A stretch of DNA of 56,235 bases from contig JAESTZ010000101.1 of assembly GCA_016763315.1 (NCBI GenBank), forward strand, positions 1-56,235. Reading direction: 5' to 3'. Source of the DNA: Robiginitomaculum sp. GTDB taxonomy: Bacteria; Pseudomonadota; Alphaproteobacteria; Caulobacterales; Maricaulaceae. Below are positions 1 through 8,921 of this stretch, one piece after another; within the stretch, counting starts at the first letter, position 1, and each line of letters starts with the position of its first letter. Made by a program: the position numbers and the translations under genes. The notes beneath the pieces were generated by a model, which worked only from the letters and a program-made list of their open reading frames with translations, searched no databases and was not told the origin of the DNA.

Positions 1-198
1 GATTATTGCCGCAGCCCAAGTAAAAGCCGGAAAAATCAAGCAAGCCTTGGAAACGGTGAAGGGTATAGAGGATGCAGGCTTTCGTATCTATGCGCTTACG
101 ATTATTGCCGCAGCCCAAGTAAAAGCCGGAAAAATCAAGCAAGCCTTGGAAACGGTGAAGGGTATAGAGGATGCAGGCTTTCGTATCTATGCGCTTAC
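1..198 (+). repeat. Two perfect 99-bp tandem repeats inside a coding region
   Basis: The units start at 1 and 100 and are identical base for base. A third copy begins at 199 but diverges after about 10 bases. The period is a multiple of three, so copy changes keep the frame. More units probably lie before the window. Confidence 0.9.
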
Positions 199-250
199 GG
201 TTATTGCCGAAGCTATGATTGAAGTTAAGAACAAGTCTTCATCGCCTTGA
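2..250 (+). CDS. Tandem-repeat (TPR-like) protein, 3' end only
   Basis: The reading frame is open from the window edge and ends in TGA, so only the last 82 residues are seen. They consist of two identical 33-residue units followed by a degenerate third unit and a charged tail. Each unit reads as a helical pair with the patterns IIAAAQVKAGKIKQALE and VKGIEDAGFRIYALT, resembling the TPR-like alpha-solenoid repeats with an A-x-A-x-x-K-A-G-x-I-x-x-A-L-E core found in many proteobacteria. Such solenoids are usually protein-binding scaffolds; the partner is unknown. The true start lies upstream of the window; the internal TTG at 47 should not be taken as the start. Family assignment is by pattern only. 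Confidence 0.6.
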   Translation: MIAAAQVKAGKIKQALETVKGIEDAGFRIYALTIIAAAQVKAGKIKQALETVKGIEDAGFRIYALTVIAEAMIEVKNKSSSP

Positions 251-373
251 GGTTCGTGCTAATAAAGCCTTACGAATACCAGCACCATGACCATAGAGCT
301 TTTCAAGATTGCAAGCCGTGGATGATTTGGGTTATGGTATGCCTAAGAACTTTACAGTTAATGGATCTGTAGC

Positions 374-1384
374 ATGAACCTCACGACCCTAGCCGCCAAA
401 GCTCCAAAGGCCGAATTGCATTTGCATATCGAAGGCTCGTTCGAGCCGGAATTGATGTTTGCAATGGCCAAGCGCAATGATGTGAAATTGCCATTTGCCA
501 GCGTCGAGGAAGTCTGTGCTGCGTATGATTTTTCCAACTTGCAGGAATTTCTGGATATTTATTATCAAGGCATGAGTGTCTTATTGTACGAGCAGGATTT
601 TTACGATCTGACTTGGGAATATTTGACCAGAGCCGCCAAAGACAATGTCATTCACACCGAGATATTCTTTGATCCGCAAGGCCATACTGAGCGCGGTGTT
701 AAATTCGCTGATGTGGTCGGTGGCATAAGTCGCGCACTTGCTGACGCGAAGCAACAGCTTGGGATTAGCTCTAAACTTATCATGTGTTTTTTGCGGCATT
801 TGCCCGAAGAAGACGCATTGGCCACTTGGGGCGAGGCGCAAGAGTTTTTGTCGCTGATTGATGGTGTTGGCTTGGACAGTTCCGAGCTTGGCCATCCGCC
901 ATCAAAGTTCAAAAAAGTATTTGCGCTGGCCAAGGACGCAGGATTGCATCTGGTAGCACACGCTGGCGAAGAGGGGCCGCCGGAATATGTTTGGCAGGCT
1001 TTAGACGAGTTGCACATTGATCGCATTGATCATGGTAATCGCGCGTTGGAGGATCAAAAACTGGTTGAGAAACTGGCCGGTTCGGGCATGTGTTTGACCG
1101 TTTGTCCGTTGTCGAACCTCAAACTTTGCGTAGTGGGGGACATTACTGAGCACCCGATCCGCAAAATGCTGCAATCTGGTTTGCTGGCGATGATAAATTC
1201 CGATGATCCGTCTTATTTTGGTGGTTATGTAAACGATAATTATCAGGCGGTGATTAAGGGACTTGGGTTAAGCCGTGAGGAAGTGGAAACTTTATTACGC
1301 AACAGCTTTATTGGCTCGTTCTTGGATAAGAGTGAAAAAGCAGTGGCTTTGGATAAGCTGGATCAGTATTTGGAAAAAACGTGA
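374..1384 (+). CDS. Adenosine/adenine deaminase family protein, probably adenine deaminase
   Basis: Metal-dependent purine deaminase of the amidohydrolase superfamily, 336 residues. Zinc-site residues are visible: H16 and H18 in AELHLHIEGS, H196 with E199 in HAGEE, H220 in RIDHG, and D277/D278 in NSDDP. Several stretches (LHIEGSFEPELMFA, GLDSSELGHPPSKF, HAGEEGPPEY, SDDPSYFGGYV) match the subgroup of bacterial enzymes first annotated as adenosine deaminases but shown, for the Pseudomonas member and its fungal Aah1 relatives, to act on free adenine, giving hypoxanthine and ammonia. I therefore favour adenine as substrate, in cytosolic purine salvage. No strong ribosome site precedes the ATG. 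The gene stands alone, with a repeat-rich spacer after it. Confidence 0.88.
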   Translation: MNLTTLAAKAPKAELHLHIEGSFEPELMFAMAKRNDVKLPFASVEEVCAAYDFSNLQEFLDIYYQGMSVLLYEQDFYDLTWEYLTRAAKDNVIHTEIFFDPQGHTERGVKFADVVGGISRALADAKQQLGISSKLIMCFLRHLPEEDALATWGEAQEFLSLIDGVGLDSSELGHPPSKFKKVFALAKDAGLHLVAHAGEEGPPEYVWQALDELHIDRIDHGNRALEDQKLVEKLAGSGMCLTVCPLSNLKLCVVGDITEHPIRKMLQSGLLAMINSDDPSYFGGYVNDNYQAVIKGLGLSREEVETLLRNSFIGSFLDKSEKAVALDKLDQYLEKT

Positions 1385-1752
1385 CCTGGTTATTCAGAGC
1401 ATTACCAGAAGCATATGGTGAGAAAGTGTATGCGGTTTTTCACTTCACCACCAATTGTCATCACCCGATTCATTCGGGTGATCTAGAAACCAAGAACTGG
1501 ATACCCCGAACAAGTCGGGGTATGACAATGGGAGGAATTGTAATGAATGGTGGAAATCACCAACCGATATTGGTACAGAAAAGAGCAAGGCTGGACTCCG
1601 GGTCGGTGCCCGGAGTGACGGTAATGGAAACGAAGCACATTGCCGTGAGGCATGATAATTAAAACTGGTATCCACTTTTACTGGCAAATGCTTCAAATAG
1701 TAAAAAGGCGACCCCAAAAGAGCCGCCTTTATCAATATTATGAAGTATCTAA
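1385..1752. repeat. Intergenic composite palindromic repeats
   Basis: No convincing gene lies here. The stretch holds a string of hairpin units: TCACCCGA/TCGGGTGA near 1461-1481, TACCCCGA/TCGGGGTA near 1501-1522 and CTCCGGG/CCCGGAG near 1597-1616, each next to a GTCAT or GTGAC flank. The same building blocks recur at 18.2-18.5 kb and 55.97-56.1 kb. Near 1665-1690 a degenerate copy of the element seen at 7.3 kb (reverse strand) is present. These are non-coding dispersed repeats, possibly acting as transcript-end or nucleoid-protein sites. Confidence 0.75.
1702..1730 (-). terminator. Intrinsic terminator for the glycine-zipper gene
   Basis: On the minus strand the sequence folds as AAAGGCG, a 13-base loop and CGCCTTT, followed by a short T run. 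It lies 22 bases after the stop of the minus-strand gene at 1753. Confidence 0.7.
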
Positions 1753-2493
1753 TTAGTGTGGTTTGTTCCAATTACGGTATCTACCATCATAGGATAAACA
1801 TTCTTGGGTGCTTACCCGTTTCGAGTATCCTCGAGAGTCGCGAACGGTACGAGTTACTGTCCGGCATTTATTAGGTCTGGTTTGACCAGAAAGATAAACA
1901 AAGCTTTGTGGCTCGTGGGTGACATTATTAGCTCTGTTCACCCGCCTGTTATTGTTGACCCGTCTATTGTGTGGGTCGTTATTATAACTGCTATTGCGGT
2001 TATTGTATCTGCGTTGATCCTGGCGATATCTGCGTTGTTCATTACGATATCTTTGCTGTTCTTGACGATAGCGGCGTTGATCTTGAGCACTTCTATATCT
2101 GCGCTCGGCACGACGTTCACCACGGTAGGTGCGTTCATTAACTACATAACCACGATTGGATCGGCGATTATCGTAATATCCGTTGTTTTGATAACGGTTA
2201 TCATAACGAGCATTTTGGCGTTGCCGGTATCGTGGGTTGCAATTATTATTACCATCGGTAATGGCTGCTCCGGCGACACCGCCAATTACTGCGCCAATTA
2301 CTGCGCCTTCGGTGCGGTCATTGCCGCCGGCAATTTCCGACCCCAATAAGCCACCAAGTAGCCCGCCAATCAGTACCCCTGCGACCTGATCGCCTCCGTT
2401 AGAGCGGCAATTATAACGATCATCGGCAATTGAGGCTATCGGTATTGCTGTTGCACCAAGTAAGGCTGCTGCGGCGATTAAAGCGGTTTTCAT
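1753..2493 (-). CDS. Glycine-zipper 2TM envelope protein with RY/N-rich tail
   Basis: 246 residues with an N-terminal signal peptide (MKTALIAAAALLGATAIP), then a glycine-rich hydrophobic hairpin (about residues 36-80) with GVLIGGLLGGLLGSEIAGG and AVIGAVIGGVAGAAI, the glycine-zipper pattern of the Rickettsia 17-kDa antigen/SlyB type. Residues about 85-190 are low complexity, rich in Arg, Tyr and Asn. The end contains a small Cys-bearing segment (KCRTVTRTVRDSRGY) seen in related alphaproteobacterial proteins. Members sit in the outer membrane or periplasm and help envelope integrity; the exact role is unknown. It ends at a clear terminator and is transcribed alone, divergent from nothing nearby. 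Confidence 0.75.
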   Translation of the reverse strand: MKTALIAAAALLGATAIPIASIADDRYNCRSNGGDQVAGVLIGGLLGGLLGSEIAGGNDRTEGAVIGAVIGGVAGAAITDGNNNCNPRYRQRQNARYDNRYQNNGYYDNRRSNRGYVVNERTYRGERRAERRYRSAQDQRRYRQEQQRYRNEQRRYRQDQRRYNNRNSSYNNDPHNRRVNNNRRVNRANNVTHEPQSFVYLSGQTRPNKCRTVTRTVRDSRGYSKRVSTQECLSYDGRYRNWNKPH

Positions 2494-2632
2494 CTGGGTC
2501 TCTCCATCAAACTGACGCTGTTTGTTCCAGCGATGATTAAAGATTACGATTCTCCACCTGAACGGGGTGTGAAGAGTTTGTTGTGGTAAATAATGATTTA
2601 TAATTAATTGGTTATGTAATTAAATTATTTTA

Positions 2633-3727
2633 TTACTTATCCCAAGCGGCGCCATCGCGTCCGGTTTGTGCCCGATGTTGTAACTTGGCGTCAGCCAATA
2701 CCAGCGCCAGCATTGCTTCTGCTACCGGAACGGCTCTGATACCGACACAAGGGTCATGGCGGCCTTTGGTGGAAAGGTTTATTTCATTACCGTCACGGGT
2801 TATTGATCGTCTTGGTGTAAGTATTGACGATGTTGGTTTTACCGCCATGCGGACAATTATATCTTGGCCAGAGCTAATGCCGCCAAGAACTCCACCGTTA
2901 TTATTGCTTAAAAAAGCTGGCTTGTTATTTTTTAATACCATTTCATCGGCGTGTTCGGTGCCGGTCATGGCGGCGGCAGCAAAACCGGCGCCGATTTCGA
3001 CACCTTTTGCGGCAGGAATAGACATTATTGCACCGGCTATCATCGCGTCCAGTTTGCCATAAACCGGTGCGCCCCAACCAATTGGCAGACCAGAGGCAAT
3101 AATTTCAACGATTGCGCCGACAGAATTACCGCTTTTGCGAGTTTTGTGTAAATACTCTTCCCACTTGATGGCGGTTTTGGCGCAAGGGCAAAACAGATCG
3201 TTTTTCTTTACTTCTGCCCAATCCCAATTGCTGCGATCCACAGGCATATTGCCAATCTGAACTAATGCTGCGCCAAGGCTGATTTGATCGCCAAGAATTT
3301 GTCTGGCAATAGCACCACCGGCAACCCTAATGGCTGTTTCTCTGGCAGATGAGCGGCCACCGCCACGATAATCGCGAAACCCGTATTTGCCATCATAAGT
3401 ATAATCAGCATGTCCGGGTCGATAGCTATTGGCTATTTCGCTATAGTCTTTGGATTTGGCATCCTGGTTTTCGATCAGCAGGCTAATCGGGTGGCCGGTG
3501 GTTAGTCCTTCGAACACACCGGAAAGTATTTGCACTTGATCCGGTTCTTTTCGTTGGGTTACGTGTTTGGAGGAGCCGGGTCGTCTTGCGTCAAGAAATG
3601 GCTGGATTAGCTCTTCGTTTAAAGTAAGCCCCGGAGGGCAGCCATCAACCACCCCGCCAATGGCGAGCCCATGGCTTTCGCCCCAAGTGGTTAGTCTTAG
3701 ATATTTTCCAAATGTATTATCGCTCAT
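2633..3727 (-). CDS. aroC: Chorismate synthase
   Basis: Converts 5-enolpyruvylshikimate-3-phosphate to chorismate, the last shikimate step, using reduced FMN in the cytosol. At 364 residues it has normal family length. Signature motifs are intact: TTWGESHG near residue 14 with the catalytic His, [16 protein letters not shown] for substrate phosphate binding, [13 protein letters not shown] with the FMN-site residues, and [18 protein letters not shown] near the end. Its ATG overlaps the stop of the upstream J-domain gene by four bases (ATGA), so the two are co-transcribed and probably translationally coupled. The J-domain/aroC pair next to divergent pdxH is an arrangement common in Alphaproteobacteria. 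Confidence 0.97.
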   Translation of the reverse strand: MSDNTFGKYLRLTTWGESHGLAIGGVVDGCPPGLTLNEELIQPFLDARRPGSSKHVTQRKEPDQVQILSGVFEGLTTGHPISLLIENQDAKSKDYSEIANSYRPGHADYTYDGKYGFRDYRGGGRSSARETAIRVAGGAIARQILGDQISLGAALVQIGNMPVDRSNWDWAEVKKNDLFCPCAKTAIKWEEYLHKTRKSGNSVGAIVEIIASGLPIGWGAPVYGKLDAMIAGAIMSIPAAKGVEIGAGFAAAAMTGTEHADEMVLKNNKPAFLSNNNGGVLGGISSGQDIIVRMAVKPTSSILTPRRSITRDGNEINLSTKGRHDPCVGIRAVPVAEAMLALVLADAKLQHRAQTGRDGAAWDK

Positions 3728-4497
3728 CTTGTGGTTAAAGCCGATCTTGCACCTGATCTCAAGTGCTGCTGCCGCAGTTCTGCAGAATGAATAAAAGCCC
3801 GCGAGAATTGTTCGAGTATTATTTTCATGTCCGCATTAGGCTTGGCGGTTAATGTTAGTAGTAAATCTCCGGCGGGAAAATTCGCGTTTTTGGCTAAACC
3901 TTTACCTTTGATTAGCAGCGTTTTTCCTGGGCTGGACAAAGGTGGTATGGTGAGTTGTAGCTCCTGTCCAAATAGAACAATATTATGACTGCCGCCTTTG
4001 CGCATTTCCCAAAGTGGAATTTCTAAATACATTATCAAATTACGTCCCTGTAGATCGATAGATGGATCGGGACGTAATAATAGCTCGATTACAATATTGC
4101 AGTCGTTTTTTCCTTGTTTCTTTAGTTGCAATTTGTGGTCCGGATTGTGACCTTTGGGGATGCAAACTTCCAGTTCCTGACCATTTGGTAAAGTCAGACG
4201 ACGTGTCGCGCCTTTGACGAGGTCGCTAAGCTCGATAGTTAAAGTTACACTTATCTCTTTGTTCGTGCTGTTATTGTTGTCGTTAACTTTACGATTTCGT
4301 GGCGGTCGCGGATTTCTGTTTTCAATATGCCTATTGGTAGTTAAAGCCTCATAGGCTAGTTTTATTTGGTGGAACTTTTCTTCATTACCGGAGTTTTGAT
4401 CCGGGTGATGTAGCTTTGCCAGTGTTCGATATGCTGTTCGAATAGTCTTTTTATCGGCATTTTTTGCCACACCAAGTATCAAATACGAATCATTCAT
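3724..4497 (-). CDS. J-domain co-chaperone (DnaJ/CbpA-like, no zinc finger)
   Basis: 257 residues. A J domain occupies about residues 1-60 with the essential HPD motif at 31-33 (LHHPDQN), which stimulates Hsp70 ATPase. A linker rich in Arg and Asn follows, then a DnaJ C-terminal substrate-binding domain from about residue 85 ([36 protein letters not shown]). The Cys-rich zinc finger and G/F region of canonical DnaJ are absent, so it belongs to the CbpA/DjlA-like short class and would deliver selected clients to DnaK. It overlaps aroC by four bases and is divergent from pdxH across only 46 bases. Confidence 0.88.
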   Translation of the reverse strand: MNDSYLILGVAKNADKKTIRTAYRTLAKLHHPDQNSGNEEKFHQIKLAYEALTTNRHIENRNPRPPRNRKVNDNNNSTNKEISVTLTIELSDLVKGATRRLTLPNGQELEVCIPKGHNPDHKLQLKKQGKNDCNIVIELLLRPDPSIDLQGRNLIMYLEIPLWEMRKGGSHNIVLFGQELQLTIPPLSSPGKTLLIKGKGLAKNANFPAGDLLLTLTAKPNADMKIILEQFSRAFIHSAELRQQHLRSGARSALTTR

Positions 4498-4543
4498 CAG
4501 CGCAGGCTAGTCAAAACCGGTATCAAGGTAGTAAACAAAACAG

Positions 4544-5212
4544 ATGAAAAAAACAAAATCCGATAACATTGCTGCCGGTGATAAAAAATATCACGACGTT
4601 GCCGATGATGAGCCGTTGGACTTATTTGGTAGAGAAAATCCATTCACATTGTTTGGTGACTGGTTGGAGCTGGCCAAAAAACGCGAGCTTAATGATGCAA
4701 ATGCTATGACTTTGGCCAGCGTTGACGATCAAGGTCTGCCCGATGCGCGCATGGTGTTGCTAAAGGGTTTCGATGAAACCGGATTTGTATTTTATACTAA
4801 TTTGGGTAGCGCTAAGGCAAAACAATTAGCCGGTAATCAAAATGCCGCTTTGGTGTTTCACTGGAAAAGCATTCGTCGGCAAGTACGAGTGCGAGGATTT
4901 GTTGAACCTGTAAGTGATGCCGAGGCTGATGTTTATTTTGCCAGTAGAGCAAAAGATAGCAAGATCGGTGCTCATGCTTCAAAGCAGTCTGAGCCGCTTG
5001 AAAGTCGCTTTGCATTGGAAAAACGCATAGCGGTCAATGCCGCTAAATTCGCAATGGGGAAAATACCGCGCCCGGCAAATTGGTCGGGATTTCGCATTGT
5101 CCCTATACAGATTGAATTTTGGCGAGATCGGCCATTTCGCCTACATGATAGATTGCAGTTTGTGCGAAAAGACGTTAAATCTAATTGGAGCATACAAAGA
5201 CTATATCCGTAA
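4544..5212 (+). CDS. pdxH: Pyridoxamine 5'-phosphate oxidase
   Basis: FMN enzyme that oxidises pyridoxine or pyridoxamine 5'-phosphate to pyridoxal 5'-phosphate, 222 residues. Recognisable blocks are [53 protein letters not shown] and the C-terminal dimerisation segment ending in [13 protein letters not shown] and [10 protein letters not shown], where the conserved Arg/His residues contact substrate phosphate and FMN. It is divergent from the J-domain/aroC operon with a 46-base gap that must hold both promoters. The acyl-CoA ligase starts 27 bases downstream, so the two probably share a transcript. Confidence 0.96.
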   Translation: MKKTKSDNIAAGDKKYHDVADDEPLDLFGRENPFTLFGDWLELAKKRELNDANAMTLASVDDQGLPDARMVLLKGFDETGFVFYTNLGSAKAKQLAGNQNAALVFHWKSIRRQVRVRGFVEPVSDAEADVYFASRAKDSKIGAHASKQSEPLESRFALEKRIAVNAAKFAMGKIPRPANWSGFRIVPIQIEFWRDRPFRLHDRLQFVRKDVKSNWSIQRLYP

Positions 5213-5239
5213 AAACGGAATAAAAAACGGGAGAAGAAA

Positions 5240-6868
5240 ATGCAAGGAATGATGCAGGACTGGCAGTTAACCACTGATCGGATTTTACGGCACGCAAAAA
5301 TCAATCACCCAAACCGTCAGGTAATATCCCGTCAGGTTGATGGCTCGATAACCAGAACAACTTATGGCGAGATTTATGATCGCGCCCGTAAGCTGTCATC
5401 TGCACTGGTTAAACGCGGCACTAAATTGGGTGATCGCATTGGTACTATGGCGTGGAATAATGCCCGGCACATGGAAACATGGTACGGAATTATGGGCATT
5501 GGCGCGGTTTGTCATACGTTGAATCCGCGTTTGCATAGAGATCAGCTGGTTTATATCATCAATCATGCCGGTGATAATATATTTTTTGTTGACCTTAGTT
5601 TCGTGCCAATCCTTGAGGCCGTTCAAGATGAGCTAACATCAGTAGAGTATTTTGTGGTGCTGTGCGATGCCGATCAAATGCCGGAAACGTCATTGCGAGG
5701 TGCCGTTTGTTACGAGGATCTGCTGGCCGAGGGTGAAGATGATATAACTTGGGGTGATTTTGATGAGAACACCGCTTGTGGTCTTTGTTACACCTCCGGC
5801 ACCACTGGCAACCCCAAAGGTGTTCTTTACAGTCACCGCTCTAACACCTTGATGGCTATGACTGCAGCCATGCCTGATGCAATGAACATTAATGGCAAGG
5901 ACACCTGCTTGATGGTGGTTCCTATGTTCCATGCCAATGCTTGGGCGCTGACCTTTACTGCGCCAATGATCGGCATGAATTTGGTAATGCCCGGGCCAAT
6001 GATGGATGGTAAAAGTATTTATGAATTACTTGATGGCGAGAAATGCACCATATCGGCGGCGGTTCCAACTGTCTGGTTGATGTTATTGAATCATCTTGAA
6101 ACTACGGGTAATAAACTGCCGCATTTAAACGAAGTACTTATCGGTGGCTCGGCTTGCCCACGGGCAATAATGGAAACATTTGATAAAAAATACGGGGTTA
6201 ATGTGGTTCATGCCTGGGGCATGACTGAAACCTCGCCGCTTGGTACTGTGTCGCGGATTGAGCCGGAAATTGCTCATCTTCCGTATGAGGAAAAATTATC
6301 TTATCGTTTAAAACAAGGGCGTCCGCCATTTATTGTCGAGATGTGCATTGTTGATGATGATAACAAAGAGCTGCCTTGTGATGGCAAAGCCTTTGGTAAG
6401 TTGATGGTGCGCGGACCAGCAATTTCCAACGCCTATTTTGGCGGCGAAGGTGGTGAAATTCTTGATGGTGAGCATTGGTTTGATACTGGTGATGTGGCTA
6501 CAATTGACGAGCTGGGTTATATGCAAATCACTGATCGCTCCAAAGACGTGATTAAATCCGGCGGGGAATGGATATCGTCGATTGATCTGGAGAACGCCGC
6601 CATGGGTCATCCGGCGGCGGCGGAATGTGCAGTCATTGGCTTGCCACATCCGAAATGGGACGAGCGGCCTTTACTTATCGTACAGCTTAAAGAAGGAATG
6701 GAGGCAACGCCGGACAGTTTCCGTGAGTTTTTGAGCGATAAAATCGCCAAATGGTGGATGCCCGATGACGTGGTGTTTGTTGCCGAGCTTCCGCACGGGC
6801 CAACTGGTAAAGTATCAAAGCTTGATCTTCGCGAGCAGTTTAAGGATCATGTTTTGTCGACTATTTAA
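5240..6868 (+). CDS. Fatty-acyl-CoA ligase (AMP-dependent synthetase, DmdB-like group)
   Basis: Acid:CoA ligase of the ANL superfamily, 542 residues, acting by acyl-AMP formation then transfer to CoA. The phosphate loop YTSGTTGNPKG is at 184-194, the adenine-site motif HAWGMTETSPLG is near 330, the hinge region DRSKDVIKSGGEW is intact and the catalytic Lys is in PTGKVSK near 524. The opening MQGMMQDWQLTTDRILRHA resembles medium/long-chain ligases and the methylmercaptopropionate-CoA ligases (DmdB) of marine alphaproteobacteria; substrate cannot be told from sequence. A ribosome site (GGGAGAAG) lies 6-7 bases before the ATG. It runs convergently into the membrane protein at 6882. Confidence 0.92.
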   Translation: MQGMMQDWQLTTDRILRHAKINHPNRQVISRQVDGSITRTTYGEIYDRARKLSSALVKRGTKLGDRIGTMAWNNARHMETWYGIMGIGAVCHTLNPRLHRDQLVYIINHAGDNIFFVDLSFVPILEAVQDELTSVEYFVVLCDADQMPETSLRGAVCYEDLLAEGEDDITWGDFDENTACGLCYTSGTTGNPKGVLYSHRSNTLMAMTAAMPDAMNINGKDTCLMVVPMFHANAWALTFTAPMIGMNLVMPGPMMDGKSIYELLDGEKCTISAAVPTVWLMLLNHLETTGNKLPHLNEVLIGGSACPRAIMETFDKKYGVNVVHAWGMTETSPLGTVSRIEPEIAHLPYEEKLSYRLKQGRPPFIVEMCIVDDDNKELPCDGKAFGKLMVRGPAISNAYFGGEGGEILDGEHWFDTGDVATIDELGYMQITDRSKDVIKSGGEWISSIDLENAAMGHPAAAECAVIGLPHPKWDERPLLIVQLKEGMEATPDSFREFLSDKIAKWWMPDDVVFVAELPHGPTGKVSKLDLREQFKDHVLSTI

Positions 6869-6881
6869 TGTGGTTGGCGAA

Positions 6882-7238
6882 TTATTTGTTTGTTGATGTG
6901 TTGCTTAATAGTTTTAACACTTGTTCGGGGTCTGTGGTTTGACCTTGGTAAATTCGCAATAATTGTTCGCAGTCAGGATAAAGCGGTCTTGAGTTTTGTG
7001 GATCGAGAAACACTGGCTTACCACCATAGCAGTCAATGACGTTTTCCATTGCTTGGCGAGATAAAGCGTTTTCATTATTTGTTTTCGTTGTGATTATGGT
7101 CGGTGTTTCTGATGCTGCGGGTGTATTGACTGTATTAGTTTTGTTGGATTCATCTGGCTTTAGCGCACCTACCATCAAGACATAGGTTGCAATAACCAAT
7201 GCCAGTGCCAGCAAAAAAGTAATTATAAGCCCTCTCAT
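6882..7238 (-). CDS. Small membrane-anchored hypothetical protein
   Basis: Not recognised. The product is 118 residues from the ATG at 7238: one N-terminal hydrophobic helix (LIITFLLALALVIATYVLMV, about residues 4-23), a Thr/Asn-rich linker, and a soluble end with two cysteines (VIDCYGGKPVF and YPDCEQLLRIYQG) that could form a disulphide outside the membrane. A 12-residue extension up to 7274 is open but I prefer the ATG directly before MRGLIITF, which begins a normal signal-anchor. The gene is convergent with the acyl-CoA ligase, only 13 bases apart. Confidence 0.5.
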   Translation of the reverse strand: MRGLIITFLLALALVIATYVLMVGALKPDESNKTNTVNTPAASETPTIITTKTNNENALSRQAMENVIDCYGGKPVFLDPQNSRPLYPDCEQLLRIYQGQTTDPEQVLKLLSNTSTNK

Positions 7239-7286
7239 ACTTAAAATGTAACACAAGTATCTGATATATACCATCGATCAAAAAAT

Positions 7287-7400
7287 GGGTCTGGAGCAAT
7301 CCTCAGTAAAAGTGGGTACCGGTTTTCTGGCAAAGGATTGCGACCACTAATATAAGCAATCCTCAGTAAAAGTGGGGGTTTTGTCTCGCGGCAGTGTGCT
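7287..7400. repeat. Direct repeats of a dispersed intergenic element
   Basis: A 22-bp unit (agcaatcctcagtaaaagtg plus gg) occurs at 7295-7316 and 7355-7376, 60 bases apart. The sequence between them includes GGTACCGGTTTTCTGGCAAA and GATTGCGACCACTAA; the latter block returns at about 7624-7638. A degenerate reverse copy is found near 1665. The form (repeat, ACCGG core, GCGACCAC end) resembles extragenic palindromic elements of Rhizobiales-type genomes. Confidence 0.7.
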
Positions 7401-7462
7401 TCGCACTTGCCTGCGACGGCGCGGCAAACGATTGCTGAGGCGCAGTCGCACCTAGTTAGTAA

Positions 7463-7565
7463 TGGTTTTGTGGCAATAGGACTCCCTCTCCCTGTTCGGG
7501 AGAGGGCTGGGGTGAGGGAAACAATGTTAAAATTTACAACAACAAAACTGGATCACCGGTACAAG
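7463..7565 (+). repeat. 103-bp dispersed repeat, perfect inverted copy at 56133-56235
   Basis: Every base of this block is the reverse complement of 56133-56235. It contains a hairpin core CCCTCTCCCTGTTCGGGAGAGGG and flanks extending to ACCGGTACAAG. The second copy reaches the window edge, so the match may be longer. Related but diverged CTCTCC/GGAGAG hairpins occur near 18080 and 18150. The block is non-coding; the short open frame across it is not a gene. Confidence 0.92.
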
Positions 7566-7692
7566 ACGGTGATGACAATGAAATGTACTGAAAACCGCAT
7601 ACATTTTTTCATGCGACGCTTGGGGATTGCGACCACTAAGATTATTTTTGGATAAGTTGACGGGTAGCAAAGATAAAGTGTGATATAAATTT

Positions 7693-7707
7693 GTGAACGC
7701 TGTTCAC
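7693..7707. promoter_or_regulatory. Candidate operator GTGAAC-gct-GTTCAC
   Basis: A perfect 6-3-6 palindrome, followed after three bases by another GTGAA half-site, lies 59 bases upstream of the diiron protein gene. The form suits a dimeric regulator such as a TetR-family repressor. No regulator gene lies nearby in the window. Confidence 0.5.
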
Positions 7708-7766
7708 TTTGTGAAACAGTTGTTATATAAGATTAGTTCATTTGAGATTCTTATAGGGAGAAATCC

Positions 7767-8858
7767 ATGTCTATTCGCGATATTTATGCCGTTCCCAATG
7801 TTGATGCCAGTTGGCACGTTCCGCAGACCTATGACGGGATATTCGATTTCAACTTTGATACCGGTCGCGATACTTTGATGCATCTGTATCAAAAGGGCAA
7901 AGACATGCAGTGGGACGCATTAAAGCGCATTGATTGGGATTTGGAGTTGGATCCGGAAAACCCTATGGAAATGCCGCTGGAATCTAATCCGATTTACGGC
8001 ACTCCGCTTTGGGATAAATTGTCCAAGCAAGACAGAATTGATCTGCTGACCCATGGTCAAGCATGGAATATTTCGCAATTCTTACAAGGCGAGCAGGGCG
8101 CGTTAATCTGTGCCTCTAAAATTGTTACTCAAGTTCCGACTATGGACGCAAAGTTTTACGCGGCCACCCAGACTATGGACGAAGCCCGCCACATTGAGGC
8201 ATACCAGAAGCTTCTTGGTAAGTTCGGTGTCGCCTATCCGATGACCGAACCGTTGCAAGAACTGATCAATGGTGCACTAAGAGACCCGCGCTGGGATATT
8301 ACTTATCTGGCGATGCAAATTGTTATTGAAGGCTTGGCTCTGGCCGCTTTTGCCACAATTCGTGACGTTTCACAAAACCCGCTGGCGCAACAGGTAAATG
8401 CTTATGTGATGCAGGACGAGGCTCGCCATGTAATGTTCGGGCGATTGTCTTTGCGTGATTATTATCCGCAACTTAGCGATGCCGAGCGTGATGAGCGTGA
8501 GGAGTTTCTGGTCGAAGCTTGCTATCACATGCGGGATCGTTTTCAGGGTCGGGAGATATATGAACGTCTAGGTCTGCCGGTTGATGAGTGTATCGCTTAT
8601 GGTGAAAATTCACCAACCATGCAGATGTTTCGTACATTCCTGTTCCAGCGTATTGTACCAGTAGTCAAGGATATTGGTCTTTGGGGGCCGCGTATCCAAA
8701 AAGCCTATACCGATATGGGTGTGATCGGCTTTGCCGATCTGGATATCAATGCGCTACATGATCAAGACGATAGCATAGCCAAGGACTTTGATGCCAGACA
8801 AGGTTATGTTGATTCAGTGATAGCTGTCGGCAAAGGCGAAAGTACTGCTGCTGAATAA
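7767..8858 (+). CDS. Ferritin-like diiron protein (probable oxygenase)
   Basis: 363 residues. The helical core carries a carboxylate-bridged diiron signature: E109 (QGEQGAL), E139 and H142 (DEARH), E188 (VIEGLAL), E218 and H221 (DEARH). Two E-x-x-H pairs, each with a preceding Glu, are typical of ferritin-like oxygenases and of R2 proteins. The family is widespread in alpha- and actinobacteria, annotated only as ferritin-like or AurF-like; an oxidation or desaturation of an aromatic or fatty substrate is possible but not shown. An AGGGAG ribosome site precedes the ATG. A palindromic operator-like site lies in the promoter region and a strong terminator follows, so it is a single-gene unit. 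Confidence 0.8.
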   Translation: MSIRDIYAVPNVDASWHVPQTYDGIFDFNFDTGRDTLMHLYQKGKDMQWDALKRIDWDLELDPENPMEMPLESNPIYGTPLWDKLSKQDRIDLLTHGQAWNISQFLQGEQGALICASKIVTQVPTMDAKFYAATQTMDEARHIEAYQKLLGKFGVAYPMTEPLQELINGALRDPRWDITYLAMQIVIEGLALAAFATIRDVSQNPLAQQVNAYVMQDEARHVMFGRLSLRDYYPQLSDAERDEREEFLVEACYHMRDRFQGREIYERLGLPVDECIAYGENSPTMQMFRTFLFQRIVPVVKDIGLWGPRIQKAYTDMGVIGFADLDINALHDQDDSIAKDFDARQGYVDSVIAVGKGESTAAE

Positions 8859-8881
8859 ATTTAAGAAATAGAGAATTTAAG

Positions 8882-8916
8882 AACCCCGGATAGCAGATAA
8901 GCTGTCCGGGGTTTTA
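8882..8916 (+). terminator. Intrinsic terminator after the diiron protein gene
   Basis: Nine-base stem AACCCCGGA/TCCGGGGTT with a 13-base loop, followed by TTT, 23 bases after the stop. It sits between convergent genes and may also slow transcription from the symporter side. Confidence 0.85.
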
Positions 8917-8921
8917 TGTTG

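Noticed and set aside
652-1026. Antisense frame of 124 codons in the deaminase gene
   Set aside because: Shadow of a clearly conserved gene on the other strand.
1804-2349. Long plus-strand open frame of 181 codons, very hydrophobic
   Set aside because: It is the antisense of the Arg/Tyr/Asn-rich low-complexity part of the glycine-zipper gene; the Ile/Val-rich content is a codon artefact and no ribosome site precedes it.
7295-7376. Direct repeats as a possible CRISPR remnant
   Set aside because: Only two repeats, spacing 60, spacer contains parts of the same dispersed element, and no cas genes.
7407-7655. Open frame through the 7.4-7.6 kb spacer
   Set aside because: It runs through the 103-bp dispersed repeat and hairpins; product has no protein-like features.
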